NCBI GenBank assembly: GCA_051646105.1
Contig: JBOFCO010000082.1
Coordinates: forward strand, 1 to 34,444
Direction: 5' to 3'
Length of the DNA: 34,444 nt
Source of the DNA: JBOFCO01 sp051646105
GTDB lineage: Bacteria; Pseudomonadota; Alphaproteobacteria; Rhodobacterales; Rhodobacteraceae
In this document: positions 1-8,365 of the stretch, in pieces
Position numbering within the stretch: position 1 is the stretch's first letter
Layout: every line of letters starts with the position of its first letter
Notes under the pieces: generated by a model
What the model was told of the DNA's origin: nothing
Database searches by the model: none
Seen by the model: the letters and a program-made list of their open reading frames with translations, nothing else
Made by a program: the position numbers and the translations under genes

Positions 1-1060
1 CGCACACGACCGATGTCAGGTGATGAACGCCGGCATAGCTTTCCAGCGCGCAAAGTTCCGGGACGGCAACCGTTCCCGGTGCGCCGACCCGCGACAGGTC
101 GTTGCGCAGCAGATCGACGATCATGATGTTCTCGGCCCGATCTTTCTCTGACGCCATCAGCGCGGCTGCCAGGGCACGATCCTCGGCAGGATCGGGCGAC
201 CTGCGGATGGTGCCCTTGATCGGTCGCGCCTCTGCCAGACCGTTTCGCAGCGAAAGAAACCGTTCCGGAGAGCTGGAGGCAATGATCGTATCGCCATCGG
301 TCAGATAGGCGGCGAAGGGTGCGGGATTGGCAAGCCGCAGGTTGCGGTAAAAGGCCCAGGGATCGAAACGATCGGGCAGGGGGGCCATAAAACGCTGGGC
401 AATGTTGGCCTGATAAATATCGCCATTAAGGATATGCTCTTTCACCTTCTCGACCGCCCCGGCGTAGTTTTCCGCGGTAAAGTTGGATCGCCAACCAGTC
501 ACAGGGATGACCGCCATATCGGGGGGACGTGCCGGGCCGGAAAGATGTTGCCGGGCAGCGGCCAGCCGTTGGGACGCCCTTGCGGCACGAAGTTCTGCGC
601 CGGTTTCCGGCAGGCCGCTGGAAAACAGCCATGCCCGGCTTTCATGCAGATCAAAGGCATGGATCACGTCATAGAACCCAAGCCGCACATCGCTGACAGC
701 AGGTTGCGCGGCCTGCGGCCGATCAAGCCGTTCAAGCTGTCGTCCGAAATCATAGGCGACATGGCCGATGCAGCCCGCGCGCAGGGGTGGCGCGGTTGGA
801 TCGGGGGCGATGCTATAGCATGAGATCAGATCACGAAGCAGATCGAGCGGTGAACCGTCAACCGCCTGCCCGTTCCAGTAAGCGCACCCGTCACGGACGG
901 TGAAATCCCCGAAAGGGTCGGTGCCGATAAAGGCATATCTTCCCGTCGCGCTGTGCCCCGCCCGGCTTCCGTCGCTGTCAAGAAACGCAAAACCGGGCCG
1001 GAATCGCAGCTTTTCCGCAGCCTCGACGGGCGCGACAAAGGGGATTTCATGGCAGAGCAT
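1..1060 (-). CDS. pabB: Aminodeoxychorismate synthase component I (partial, C-terminus beyond window)
   Basis: The product makes 4-amino-4-deoxychorismate from chorismate and ammonia, the first committed step to p-aminobenzoate and folate, in the cytoplasm. The visible 353 residues show the chorismate-binding fold. PIKGT lies at residues 280-284, and its lysine (K282) is the residue that separates PabB from anthranilate synthase TrpE, which has PIAGT. The conserved ENIMIVDLLRNDLSRVG block follows about 40 residues later. The frame is open from an ATG at 1060 to the window edge. An in-frame TAG two codons upstream of that ATG excludes a longer protein, and the ribosome-binding site is weak. 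The C-terminal part lies outside the window, so a fusion with a lyase domain (PabC), as in some alphaproteobacteria, cannot be tested. Family assignment is strong. Confidence 0.9.
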   Translation of the reverse strand, partial: MLCHEIPFVAPVEAAEKLRFRPGFAFLDSDGSRAGHSATGRYAFIGTDPFGDFTVRDGCAYWNGQAVDGSPLDLLRDLISCYSIAPDPTAPPLRAGCIGHVAYDFGRQLERLDRPQAAQPAVSDVRLGFYDVIHAFDLHESRAWLFSSGLPETGAELRAARASQRLAAARQHLSGPARPPDMAVIPVTGWRSNFTAENYAGAVEKVKEHILNGDIYQANIAQRFMAPLPDRFDPWAFYRNLRLANPAPFAAYLTDGDTIIASSSPERFLSLRNGLAEARPIKGTIRRSPDPAEDRALAAALMASEKDRAENIMIVDLLRNDLSRVGAPGTVAVPELCALESYAGVHHLTSVVC

Positions 1061-1063
1061 TGC

Positions 1064-1153
1064 CTATCGGCCCTGATACGAAGCCACTGTGCGCGCGCGA
1101 TCATGGCGCAGCCCGTCGTCGCCCCATGTCGTATCGGATAGCCGTTCACACAT
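1064..1153 (-). CDS. Possible 29-residue ORF immediately upstream of pabB
   Basis: A short open frame starts at ATG 1153 and stops at TAG 1066-1064, three bases before the pabB ATG. The frame is open for about 51 codons back to a TAA near 1222, without another good start. Its composition (for example TWGDDGLRHDRARTVASYQGR at the C-terminal end) reads like ordinary protein rather than the arginine/proline-rich text of most antisense frames here. It could be a leader peptide coupled to pabB, the remnant of a gene, or chance. I do not recognise a family and see no convincing ribosome-binding site. Confidence 0.2.
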   Translation of the reverse strand: MCERLSDTTWGDDGLRHDRARTVASYQGR

Positions 1154-1356
1154 CGTCGCCCGGATCGCCCCTGTCGTCTCTTGCGCTGTCGATGCAGCAG
1201 AAACCTGTGCAGGGCGCGTTTACAAGCGGCGATATAGGGACAAATCCGTCAAAGTACACCCCCCGTTTGTGACCCCGGCACTGGCACCACGGGGGCAGAT
1301 GGCGACAGCCTGGAGGACAGGCGCAACGGTCAACATAGCGCAACGATCCCTGTGTA

Positions 1357-2271
1357 TCAGCGCAGGGACATCCGCACGTAGTTTTCGCGCACCGAATGGG
1401 GCGTCATCGCGTAATTCTGTCGGAAGTGATGATAGAACTGGCTGATCGACGTAAAGCCAGAGTTTTCGGCGACGGTGGCAATCGCCATAGAGCTTTCCGT
1501 CAGCAATGCCCGCGCCCGCAGCAGACGCATGCGGATGATGAACTGCTTCATCGGCAACCGCATGGTCTGGGTGAACAGTGACAGGGCGTAGTTTTCATGC
1601 AGGCCGGTCACACGTGCCACATCGGCATTGCGGATCGGTTCCGCCAGATTTTCCATGATGAACCGCACCATTTCGACCACGTGGCGGATATTGACGGAAC
1701 TGATCGCCCTGTCACCCCGCGTATCCACCATCGGACGCCGCAGAAAGGAAAGATCATCCAGCAACGCACGCCGCAGCAGGGCATTCAACTCCATCCTTAT
1801 CAGGTCGGCGCGTTCGAAATCGCCGGTACGGTAGTCGGAATACCAACGTTCGATCAGATCGGCGCCGCACAAGTTTTCCGGAAGAACGACCATGGCGCCG
1901 GAAAGGAGCATGATCTGAAGTGGTGCGATGTGCTGCATGAACAGAAAGGCGTCGACTGGCAGATACAGGTTACACAGCCGCTGCGCCTGATCCTGCGCCG
2001 TGACCAGCTGTGTCAGACGGTGCGGGACACTGGCCCAGAACAGGACAAGACGCTGTGCCGGAACAGAAATCCGTTCTCCTTCAATATCATAGATCATCCT
2101 GCCCGCTGTCAGGAAGTTCACCTCGATATGGCCGTGCCAATGCGGCGCTTCCATGATCTGCGGCGCGAACAACCGCATTCCGAACCGCCCAAAGGCACGG
2201 GTGGTCGAATAAAAGCTGCGCTCTGTCGACGGGATCGGGCCATCGTTTCTGCTGATCCGTGACAGCTTCAT
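1357..2271 (-). CDS. AraC-family transcriptional regulator of the alpha-galactoside operon
   Basis: A 304-residue regulator. The N-terminal half is a cupin sugar-binding domain, recognisable by the HWHGHIEVNFLTAG and VLFWASVPHRL segments. The C-terminal roughly 100 residues carry two helix-turn-helix motifs: one around NADVARVTGLHENYALSLF, the other ending in the AraC signature with SISQFYHHFRQNYAMTP. ATG 2271 is preferred because GGAAGAGG sits six bases upstream; the frame extends to a TTG at 2289, but without a better site. It is divergent from the transporter/MelA operon, the arrangement of MelR in enterobacteria and AgpT in Sinorhizobium. The inference is that it activates that operon when an alpha-galactoside binds the cupin. 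The effector itself cannot be read from the sequence. Confidence 0.88.
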   Translation of the reverse strand: MKLSRISRNDGPIPSTERSFYSTTRAFGRFGMRLFAPQIMEAPHWHGHIEVNFLTAGRMIYDIEGERISVPAQRLVLFWASVPHRLTQLVTAQDQAQRLCNLYLPVDAFLFMQHIAPLQIMLLSGAMVVLPENLCGADLIERWYSDYRTGDFERADLIRMELNALLRRALLDDLSFLRRPMVDTRGDRAISSVNIRHVVEMVRFIMENLAEPIRNADVARVTGLHENYALSLFTQTMRLPMKQFIIRMRLLRARALLTESSMAIATVAENSGFTSISQFYHHFRQNYAMTPHSVRENYVRMSLR

Positions 2272-2432
2272 CGCAGCCCTCTTCCGCAAATCTTAGAAAC
2301 CCGGAAAACAATGTCTGAAATCGATATTGATGTAAACCGGTGCTGGCCGCAGACTTCACCTGTGGTCGGCAAACGGTAGGAAAACCCGCGTCGGACCAGA
2401 ACGCGGCAGCCCATCTGCCGAAGGGAGGAACC
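2272..2432. promoter_or_regulatory. Divergent control region between the AraC regulator and the agpA operon
   Basis: This 161-base gap must hold both promoters. An AAACC(C)GG-like element recurs at 2297-2304 (AAACCCGG), 2334-2340 (AAACCGG), 2371-2376 (AAACGG) and 2382-2388 (AAACCCG). The first three are spaced exactly 37 bases apart. AraC-family proteins often bind direct repeats, so these are candidate binding sites. No convincing -35/-10 pair was found, as expected for an activator-dependent promoter. A strong ribosome-binding site, GGGAGG, lies just before the agpA start. Confidence 0.4.
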
Positions 2433-4505
2433 ATGAACAACCTGAAGAGCCGCGCGACGACCGCGGCGCTGTTGCTTGGCGTATCGGCGGGGGCCTTGCA
2501 GGCGGAAATGCTTGCCCCGACCGCAGTCCCCGAACCCCCGGTTTTCGAGGCACAGGGCCAGCCCGTCTATGTCAACCGTGCCGACATCTATGAATACAAG
2601 GCCCTGCCTGCCTATTCAGAGCCCGCCTGGGTCACGGCTTTCGTCGAAGCGGGCAAACTGCCGCCGGTGGCCGAACGCCTGCCAAAGGAACCGCTGGTCT
2701 ACAAGACCGCAAACATGCCGGATGGTCCCGGCGTTTATGGCGATGTGATGCGCCATGTGATCGGCGGCCGCCCCGAAGGCTGGAACTTCTGGGCCGGACA
2801 ATCCTATGGCTGGGGTGGCATCGACATCGGGCTGGTGGAATGCCTGACCCGGACCGGGCCGCTGTTCGAGGTGAACTCGGAAGATTTGCAGCCGCTGCCC
2901 AACCTGGCAAAATCCTGGGAGTGGTCCGAAGACGGCAAGGTGCTGACCGTGCATCTGATCGAAGGCGCCAAGTGGTCGGACGGTGACCCCTTCGATACCG
3001 AAGATACGGAATTCTACTGGAACGATGTGGTTCTGGATCCCGAAGTAACCCCGCTGATGGGTGCCTCGGCCGAGACATATCTGAACGCAACCTATGCCAC
3101 AGTTGATCCCTATACCTTCACGTTGACCTTCCAGCAGGCCTTCCCCGAACAGATTCTCTACGCGATGGCCTATGGAAACTTCTGCCCCGGCCCATCCCAT
3201 GTGTTGAAGCCGAAGCATCCGAAGCATGGCGGTGAAAGCTATGAGGCATTCCTGAATGCCTTCCCGTCTGATTTCATGAACTTCCCGTCCATGGGCGCAT
3301 GGGTGGTGGTTGAGCATCGCCCCGACGACATCGTGGTGAAGCGCCGCAATCCCTATTACTGGAAGGTCGACGAAACCGGCCAGCAGCTTCCCTACCTGGA
3401 TGAAATGCACTTCCGCCTATCTACCTGGGCCGACCGGGACGTGCAGGCCGTTGCGGGAACCGGCGACTTTTCCAACCTAGAACAGCCAGAAAACTACGTT
3501 GAAAGCCTGAAAAAGGCGGCAGAGGAAAGCAGCCCGGCCCGTCTGGCCTTTGGCCCCCGGTCGATCGGGTATCAGCTTCTGTTCAACATGTCTGGCAACG
3601 GCTGGGGCGAACCCGACGCCCGTGGTCAGGCGGTGCGGGAACTGAACCGCAACCTCGATTTCCGGAAGGCCGTGACTTATGCGATGGATCGCCAGCGACT
3701 TGGGGAATCGCTTGTCAAAGGCCCCTTCACCGCAGCCTACCCCGGTGGTCTGCTGACCAGCACGTCGTTCTATGACGCGGGGTCGACCGTCTTCTTCCCG
3801 TTCTCTGCCGAAAGCGCGAAAGAAGCGCTGGCGGCGGCCGGGCTGGAAGACTCTGACGGCAACGGCTTCGTCAACGTGCCGGGCGGCGAGGATCTGAATG
3901 TCACCCTTCTGTCGAATGCCGATTACTCCACCGACGGCAACCTTGCCGAAGGGGTGATCGCCATGATGGGTGATGTCGGCGTCAAGGTTTCGCTGAACAG
4001 CCTGACCGGCAAGGACTATGACAATGCCCGTGAATCCGGCAAGTTCGACTGGATGATCCGCCGCAACGATGTTGAATTCGTCTCGGCGGTGCAGGCAACG
4101 GACAGGCTTGCCCCGGTCGGTCCGGTAACATCAAGCTGGCACCGTGCCAATGCGGCGGGGGAACTGGACCTGCTGCCGCATGAGCAGCAGATGGTGGACG
4201 CCCTGAACGCCTTTACTGCCAGCCGCGATCCGGCCGAACGGGTTGAACTGATGAAGACCTATCAGAAGGTGTTTACCGAAAACGTGAATGCCGTTGGCCT
4301 GACAGCCTATCCGGGCGCGCTGATCATCAACAAGCGCTTCTCCAACGTGCCGATTGGCGCACCGATCTTCATGTTCAACTGGGCGGAAGACAACATTATC
4401 CGCGAACGTGTCTGGGTCGCTGCCGACAAGCAGATAGGTGCGGAACTTCACCCCAATACCTTGCCCGGTGCCCCGGGCGAGGCAGGGCCTGTCGCCGCGA
4501 ACTGA
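2433..4505 (+). CDS. agpA: Periplasmic alpha-galactoside-binding protein, ABC family 5 (AgpA-like)
   Basis: A 690-residue solute-binding protein of the peptide/nickel (family 5) type. It starts at ATG 2433 behind AAGGGAGGAACC. A Sec signal peptide has a positive N-terminus, a hydrophobic run ending near residue 20 and a likely cleavage after LQA (residue 24). Family-5 landmarks include the LAKSWEWSEDGKVLTVHL stretch (start-to-middle) and DFRKAVTYAMDRQRL in the second half. It is longer than oligopeptide-binding proteins because of an N-terminal extension, as in AgpA, which binds melibiose and raffinose in Sinorhizobium. Sugar specificity is inferred from the adjacent melA and the divergent AraC regulator. 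A 9-bp hairpin follows the stop codon and probably lets the binding protein outnumber the permease. Confidence 0.85.
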   Translation: MNNLKSRATTAALLLGVSAGALQAEMLAPTAVPEPPVFEAQGQPVYVNRADIYEYKALPAYSEPAWVTAFVEAGKLPPVAERLPKEPLVYKTANMPDGPGVYGDVMRHVIGGRPEGWNFWAGQSYGWGGIDIGLVECLTRTGPLFEVNSEDLQPLPNLAKSWEWSEDGKVLTVHLIEGAKWSDGDPFDTEDTEFYWNDVVLDPEVTPLMGASAETYLNATYATVDPYTFTLTFQQAFPEQILYAMAYGNFCPGPSHVLKPKHPKHGGESYEAFLNAFPSDFMNFPSMGAWVVVEHRPDDIVVKRRNPYYWKVDETGQQLPYLDEMHFRLSTWADRDVQAVAGTGDFSNLEQPENYVESLKKAAEESSPARLAFGPRSIGYQLLFNMSGNGWGEPDARGQAVRELNRNLDFRKAVTYAMDRQRLGESLVKGPFTAAYPGGLLTSTSFYDAGSTVFFPFSAESAKEALAAAGLEDSDGNGFVNVPGGEDLNVTLLSNADYSTDGNLAEGVIAMMGDVGVKVSLNSLTGKDYDNARESGKFDWMIRRNDVEFVSAVQATDRLAPVGPVTSSWHRANAAGELDLLPHEQQMVDALNAFTASRDPAERVELMKTYQKVFTENVNAVGLTAYPGALIINKRFSNVPIGAPIFMFNWAEDNIIRERVWVAADKQIGAELHPNTLPGAPGEAGPVAAN

Positions 4506-4519
4506 CAGGCATCGAACCA

Positions 4520-4542
4520 GCGGGCGGCGCGTTGCCGCCCGC
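4520..4542 (+). promoter_or_regulatory. Intercistronic hairpin after agpA
   Basis: A perfect 9-bp inverted repeat, GCGGGCGGC / GCCGCCCGC with a five-base loop, lies 14 bases after the agpA stop and ahead of the first permease gene. No T tract follows, so it is more likely an RNA-stabilising or partial-termination element than a full terminator. Such elements commonly raise binding-protein output above that of the membrane subunits. Confidence 0.6.
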
Positions 4543-4570
4543 ACCCCACCCCGAAGGATGAGGACGGACC

Positions 4571-5599
4571 ATGCTGCGCTTCGTGGGAACGCGCCTTTTG
4601 CAGGCCATTCCGGTGCTTCTGGTGATGAGCATGATTACCTTTGCCATCATCCAGGCGCCACCGGGCGATTATGGTGACTTCATCCGCACAAACATGATCG
4701 TGCAGGGCAATGCCAGCGCCGAAGCAGCAAGTGCCGCTGCCGAGAAATACCGCGAGGAACACGGATTGAACGATCCCATGGTTGTCCAGTATTTCCGCTG
4801 GATCTGGGGCATCGTCAGCCGTGGCGACTTCGGGCAATCCTACCTTTATAACAAGCCGGTCTCGGATGTGGTGATGCAGCGGCTTCCCGCCACCATCGCC
4901 ATCGCGCTGACCTGCCACCTGCTGGCCACCCTGCTGGGTGTCGGCTTCGGCATCCTGGCGGCTGTCAAGCAATACAGCTGGGTCGATACGCTGCTGTCCT
5001 TTGTGTCTTTCCTGGGCATGACCATCCCTCGTTTCCTGCTGGCACTGATCATCCTGTACATTCTGGCCTTCAAGCTGAACGTGCAGGAAATCGGATCGTT
5101 CTTTTCTTCGCGCTACGGCGGGCAGCCCTGGTGGCAGGGCTGGTTCGATTTCAACTGGGAAAAGCTATGGAACCTGATCCAGCATGTCTGGCCGGTGATC
5201 GCCGTCGCCACCATCGGGGGGCTGGCCTATAACATGCGGGTGATGCGTGCCAACCTTCTGGATACGCTGAACGCGCAATATGTTGAAACCGCCCGCGCCA
5301 AGGGTCTGTCGAACAGCGCGGTGGTGATGAAACATGCCGTGCCCAATGCGCTGCACCCGCTGGTCGCGTATCAGGGCGTGGTGCTGCCCTATATGCTGAC
5401 CGGGGAAATCGAGGTGGCCATCGTTTTTGGTCTGGCCACCATCGGGCCGGCCATCGTCGGTTCCATGGCCATTGGCGATGTGTTCGTCACGGCATCTTTG
5501 CTGCTGATCCTCGGGGCGACGCTGATCATCGGCAACATCATCGCCGATCTGCTGCTTGCGGTGCTTGATCCGCGTATCCGTGTCGGGGGGGATTCCTGA
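4571..5599 (+). CDS. ABC transporter permease, DppB/OppB type (first membrane subunit)
   Basis: A 342-residue inner-membrane protein starting at ATG 4571 behind GAGGAC. The N-terminal segment MLRFVGTRLLQAIPVLLVMS and several later hydrophobic stretches give about six membrane helices. The EAA loop that docks on the ATPase is seen as VETARAKGLSNSAVVMKHAVPNAL in two parts around residue 240-265. A large non-hydrophobic insertion rich in Trp (residues about 168-200, GGQPWWQGWFDFNWEKLW) is typical of the sugar-linked members of this peptide-type family. It is predicted to pair with the next permease. Its stop overlaps the start of that gene (TGATG), indicating coupled translation. Substrate specificity is inferred from the operon. 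Confidence 0.87.
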   Translation: MLRFVGTRLLQAIPVLLVMSMITFAIIQAPPGDYGDFIRTNMIVQGNASAEAASAAAEKYREEHGLNDPMVVQYFRWIWGIVSRGDFGQSYLYNKPVSDVVMQRLPATIAIALTCHLLATLLGVGFGILAAVKQYSWVDTLLSFVSFLGMTIPRFLLALIILYILAFKLNVQEIGSFFSSRYGGQPWWQGWFDFNWEKLWNLIQHVWPVIAVATIGGLAYNMRVMRANLLDTLNAQYVETARAKGLSNSAVVMKHAVPNALHPLVAYQGVVLPYMLTGEIEVAIVFGLATIGPAIVGSMAIGDVFVTASLLLILGATLIIGNIIADLLLAVLDPRIRVGGDS

Positions 5600-6711
5600 T
5601 GACCGATCCCGTGATCCACGCAGGGGAAACCTCTGATCAGCGCCTGTCCACCGGGTCGCGCCGCAATCAAAGCTATGGCGCCCTTGTCTGGCGGCGGTTC
5701 CGGCATTCGCTGCCGGGCATGATCGGCCTTGTTCTTGTTTGCATGCTTCTGTTCGTATCGGTCTTTGCCGATTTCTTTGCGCCGGTCCGCCCCGATGCGT
5801 CCGGCACGTCCTTTGCACCGCCCGACCGGCTGGGATGGTCCGGCGGCCCCGTGGCCTATCCCATCGTCGAGGGCGAGGAGCTTGACCCGATCACCTTTCA
5901 GCCCCTGATCGGGCCGGACTATGAAGACCCCCGGGGGTTGGCGTTCTTTGCAAAGGGTTGGGAATACAAACTTTTCGGGCTGATACCGGCCAGCCGCCAT
6001 TTCGTGCAATCTGCCGACGGCACACCGCTGCATCTTTTGGGCACCGACAAGCTGGGGCGGGATATCCTGTCACGCGGAATTGTCGGCAGTCGCATTTCAT
6101 TGGCGCTTGCGTTGGTATCAGTCGCGCTGATCACGATCATCGGTACCCTGCTCGGCATCGTTTCGGGTTATATCGGTGGCCGCTTCGACATGTGGTTCCA
6201 GCGGTTCGTGGAAATCATCCTCGCCTTCCCGCAACTGCCGCTTTACCTGGCGCTGGCGACACTGATCCCTGCTACTGCACCGCCGGGCCTGTTCATGACC
6301 TTTGTCGTGCTGGTCATCGTGGGCCTTGGCTGGGCACAGCTCAGCCGTGAGGTGCGGTCAAAGACCATGGCGCTGCGGCGGGTGGATTACGTGCGCGCTG
6401 CGCAGGCCATCGGTGCAGGTGACTGGCGCATCATCACCCGGCACATCCTGCCCAATGTGCTGAGCCATGTCATCGTGTCGATCACACTTGGCATTCCGGC
6501 GATTGTTCTGCTGGAAAGTTTCCTTGGTTTTCTGGGGCTAGCTGTGAAACCACCGATGATTTCCTGGGGCTTGATGTTGCAGGACGCGGGCACCTTCAGC
6601 GTGATCGGGTCCTATCCCTGGATCCTTGCGCCGGTGGGTTTCGTGCTGCTGACCGTCTTTGCCTTCAACGCTTTGGGCGACGGTCTGCGCGACGCCGTCG
6701 ATCCGTATTGA
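5599..6711 (+). CDS. ABC transporter permease, DppC/OppC type (second membrane subunit)
   Basis: A 370-residue inner-membrane protein whose ATG shares one base with the TGA of the preceding permease; GGGGGG lies upstream. The N-terminal cytoplasmic tail and first helix (HSLPGMIGLVLVCMLLFVSVFADFFAPV) are followed by an extended periplasmic stretch of roughly 100 residues ending in the family hallmark LLGTDKLGRDILSR. The EAA loop is visible as the YVRAAQAIGAGDWRIITRHI region, and the C-terminus ends GDGLRDAVDPY, the standard end of DppC-type proteins. With the upstream permease it forms the channel for the AgpA-bound substrate. The call is firm for family and inferred for substrate. Confidence 0.87.
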   Translation: MTDPVIHAGETSDQRLSTGSRRNQSYGALVWRRFRHSLPGMIGLVLVCMLLFVSVFADFFAPVRPDASGTSFAPPDRLGWSGGPVAYPIVEGEELDPITFQPLIGPDYEDPRGLAFFAKGWEYKLFGLIPASRHFVQSADGTPLHLLGTDKLGRDILSRGIVGSRISLALALVSVALITIIGTLLGIVSGYIGGRFDMWFQRFVEIILAFPQLPLYLALATLIPATAPPGLFMTFVVLVIVGLGWAQLSREVRSKTMALRRVDYVRAAQAIGAGDWRIITRHILPNVLSHVIVSITLGIPAIVLLESFLGFLGLAVKPPMISWGLMLQDAGTFSVIGSYPWILAPVGFVLLTVFAFNALGDGLRDAVDPY

Positions 6712-6722
6712 GGGCAGCAGGC

Positions 6723-8357
6723 ATGGCACTGGATCAGAACCCCGCACCACAGGATGCCGTCATCGATGCCCGCAAGGTTTCCGTCCGCTTCGGCGTGGAT
6801 GGCGGCGTAATCGAAGCGGTGCGCAACGTATCCTTTACCGTGGCACGCGGACAGACCGTAGCACTGGTCGGGGAAAGCGGATCGGGAAAGTCCGTCACGG
6901 CAAGGGCCGTGCTTCGGCTGCTGTCGAAACGCGCACGGGTTGGGGATGAGACGCGGATTTTCTACAAGGGCGCCGACATGGCGCATCTGTCGGAAACACA
7001 GATGCGCAAGCTTCGGGGCAACCGGATTTCCATGATCTTTCAGGAACCGATGTCGTCGCTGAACCCGGTCTATACGATCGGTGCCCAGATCGCAGAAGTG
7101 TTACGTCTGCATCAGAAAATGGACCGAAAGGCCGCGCTGGCCCGTGCACTGGAACTGCTGGAAGAAGTCAGAATCCCCGATCCGACCGCCCGGTTGCGCC
7201 AGTATCCGCACCAGCTTTCAGGTGGTCAAAGGCAGCGGGTGATGATCGCCATGGCGCTGGCCAATCGCCCCGATGTTCTGATCGCGGATGAACCCACCAC
7301 GGCGCTTGATGTGACGGTGCAGGCCCAGATCCTGCAACTGATCGACGAGCTGAAGGAACGGCTTGGCATGGCGGTCATCCTGATCACCCATGATCTGACC
7401 GTGGTCCGCCAGTTCGCCCAGCATGTCTATGTGATGCAGCATGGCGAGGTGCGGGAGGAAGGTCCGACCGAACGCATTTTCTCCGACCCGCAGCATGCCT
7501 ATACCAAGCGCCTCCTCGGGTCAGAGCCGAAGGGTCGCGCGCTGCCGATTTCCGAAGCCGCCGGAACCGTGCTGGACGGACGCGATGTGCGCGTCAGCTT
7601 TACCATGAAAAAGGGCGGCGCGTTCCGGGGACAAAAGACCGAACTGGTCGCGGTGGACAATCTTTCGCTGACACTGAAGCGTGGCGAGACACTGGGATTG
7701 GTCGGGGAAAGCGGATCGGGCAAGACCACCTTCGGTCAGGCGCTGATGCGGTTGATCCCGATGGACAAAGGCAGTGTCGCCTTTGAGGGGGCATCGATCG
7801 AAAACCTGAGCCGCAAGGAGCTGCGCCCCTTCCGCAGCCGGATGCAGATCGTGTTTCAGGATCCGTTTTCCAGCATGAACCCGCGCATGGCGGTGCGCCA
7901 GATCATCGAGGAAGGGCTGATCGTCAACGGCATTGGCACCAGCCGCGCCGACCGGCTGGAACGGGTGAAACAGGCACTGCGCGACGCCGGTATGCCGGAC
8001 GATATCCTGTCACGTTTTCCGCATGAATTTTCCGGTGGCCAGCGCCAGCGGCTTGCCATCGCCCGTGCCATCGCGCTGGAACCGGAATTCATCCTGCTGG
8101 ATGAACCGACCTCGGCGCTGGATCTGTCCGTGCAGGCGCAAATCATCGAGCTTTTGCGCAAGCTGCAAAAGGAACGCGGGCTAAGCTACCTGTTTATCAG
8201 CCATGACCTGAAAGTGGTGCGCGCCCTGTGCCACCGCGTTCTGGTCATGCTGCATGGCAAGATCGTCGAACAGGGCCCGGTCGACGAAGTGCTCGAAAAT
8301 CCGAAAACCGACTACACGCGGCGTCTGGTGCGCGCCGCCTTTGACATTGCAACATGA
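6723..8357 (+). CDS. Fused double ATPase of the alpha-galactoside ABC importer (OppD-OppF in one chain)
   Basis: A 544-residue protein with two complete nucleotide-binding domains, equivalent to separate OppD and OppF. Domain 1: Walker A GESGSGKS at 50-57, signature LSGGQ at 165-169, Walker B ending D189-E190, switch H223. Domain 2: Walker A GESGSGKT at 328-335, signature FSGGQ at 436-440, D460-E461, switch H494. All catalytic residues are present in both halves, so both sites should hydrolyse ATP. ATG 6723 is preferred over an in-frame TTG at 6708 that overlaps the previous gene. The protein is cytoplasmic and energises the two upstream permeases. The end (ATGA at 8354) touches an alternative melA start. 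Confidence 0.9.
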   Translation: MALDQNPAPQDAVIDARKVSVRFGVDGGVIEAVRNVSFTVARGQTVALVGESGSGKSVTARAVLRLLSKRARVGDETRIFYKGADMAHLSETQMRKLRGNRISMIFQEPMSSLNPVYTIGAQIAEVLRLHQKMDRKAALARALELLEEVRIPDPTARLRQYPHQLSGGQRQRVMIAMALANRPDVLIADEPTTALDVTVQAQILQLIDELKERLGMAVILITHDLTVVRQFAQHVYVMQHGEVREEGPTERIFSDPQHAYTKRLLGSEPKGRALPISEAAGTVLDGRDVRVSFTMKKGGAFRGQKTELVAVDNLSLTLKRGETLGLVGESGSGKTTFGQALMRLIPMDKGSVAFEGASIENLSRKELRPFRSRMQIVFQDPFSSMNPRMAVRQIIEEGLIVNGIGTSRADRLERVKQALRDAGMPDDILSRFPHEFSGGQRQRLAIARAIALEPEFILLDEPTSALDLSVQAQIIELLRKLQKERGLSYLFISHDLKVVRALCHRVLVMLHGKIVEQGPVDEVLENPKTDYTRRLVRAAFDIAT

Positions 8358-8365
8358 GGCAAGAC

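Noticed and set aside
1146..1343. A 65-codon minus-strand frame between the AraC gene and pabB
   Set aside because: Cys/Pro/Arg-rich text with no ribosome-binding site and no known family; probably chance.
2272..2289. Extended start of the AraC regulator at TTG 2289
   Set aside because: It would overlap the good ribosome-binding site GGAAGAGG used by ATG 2271.
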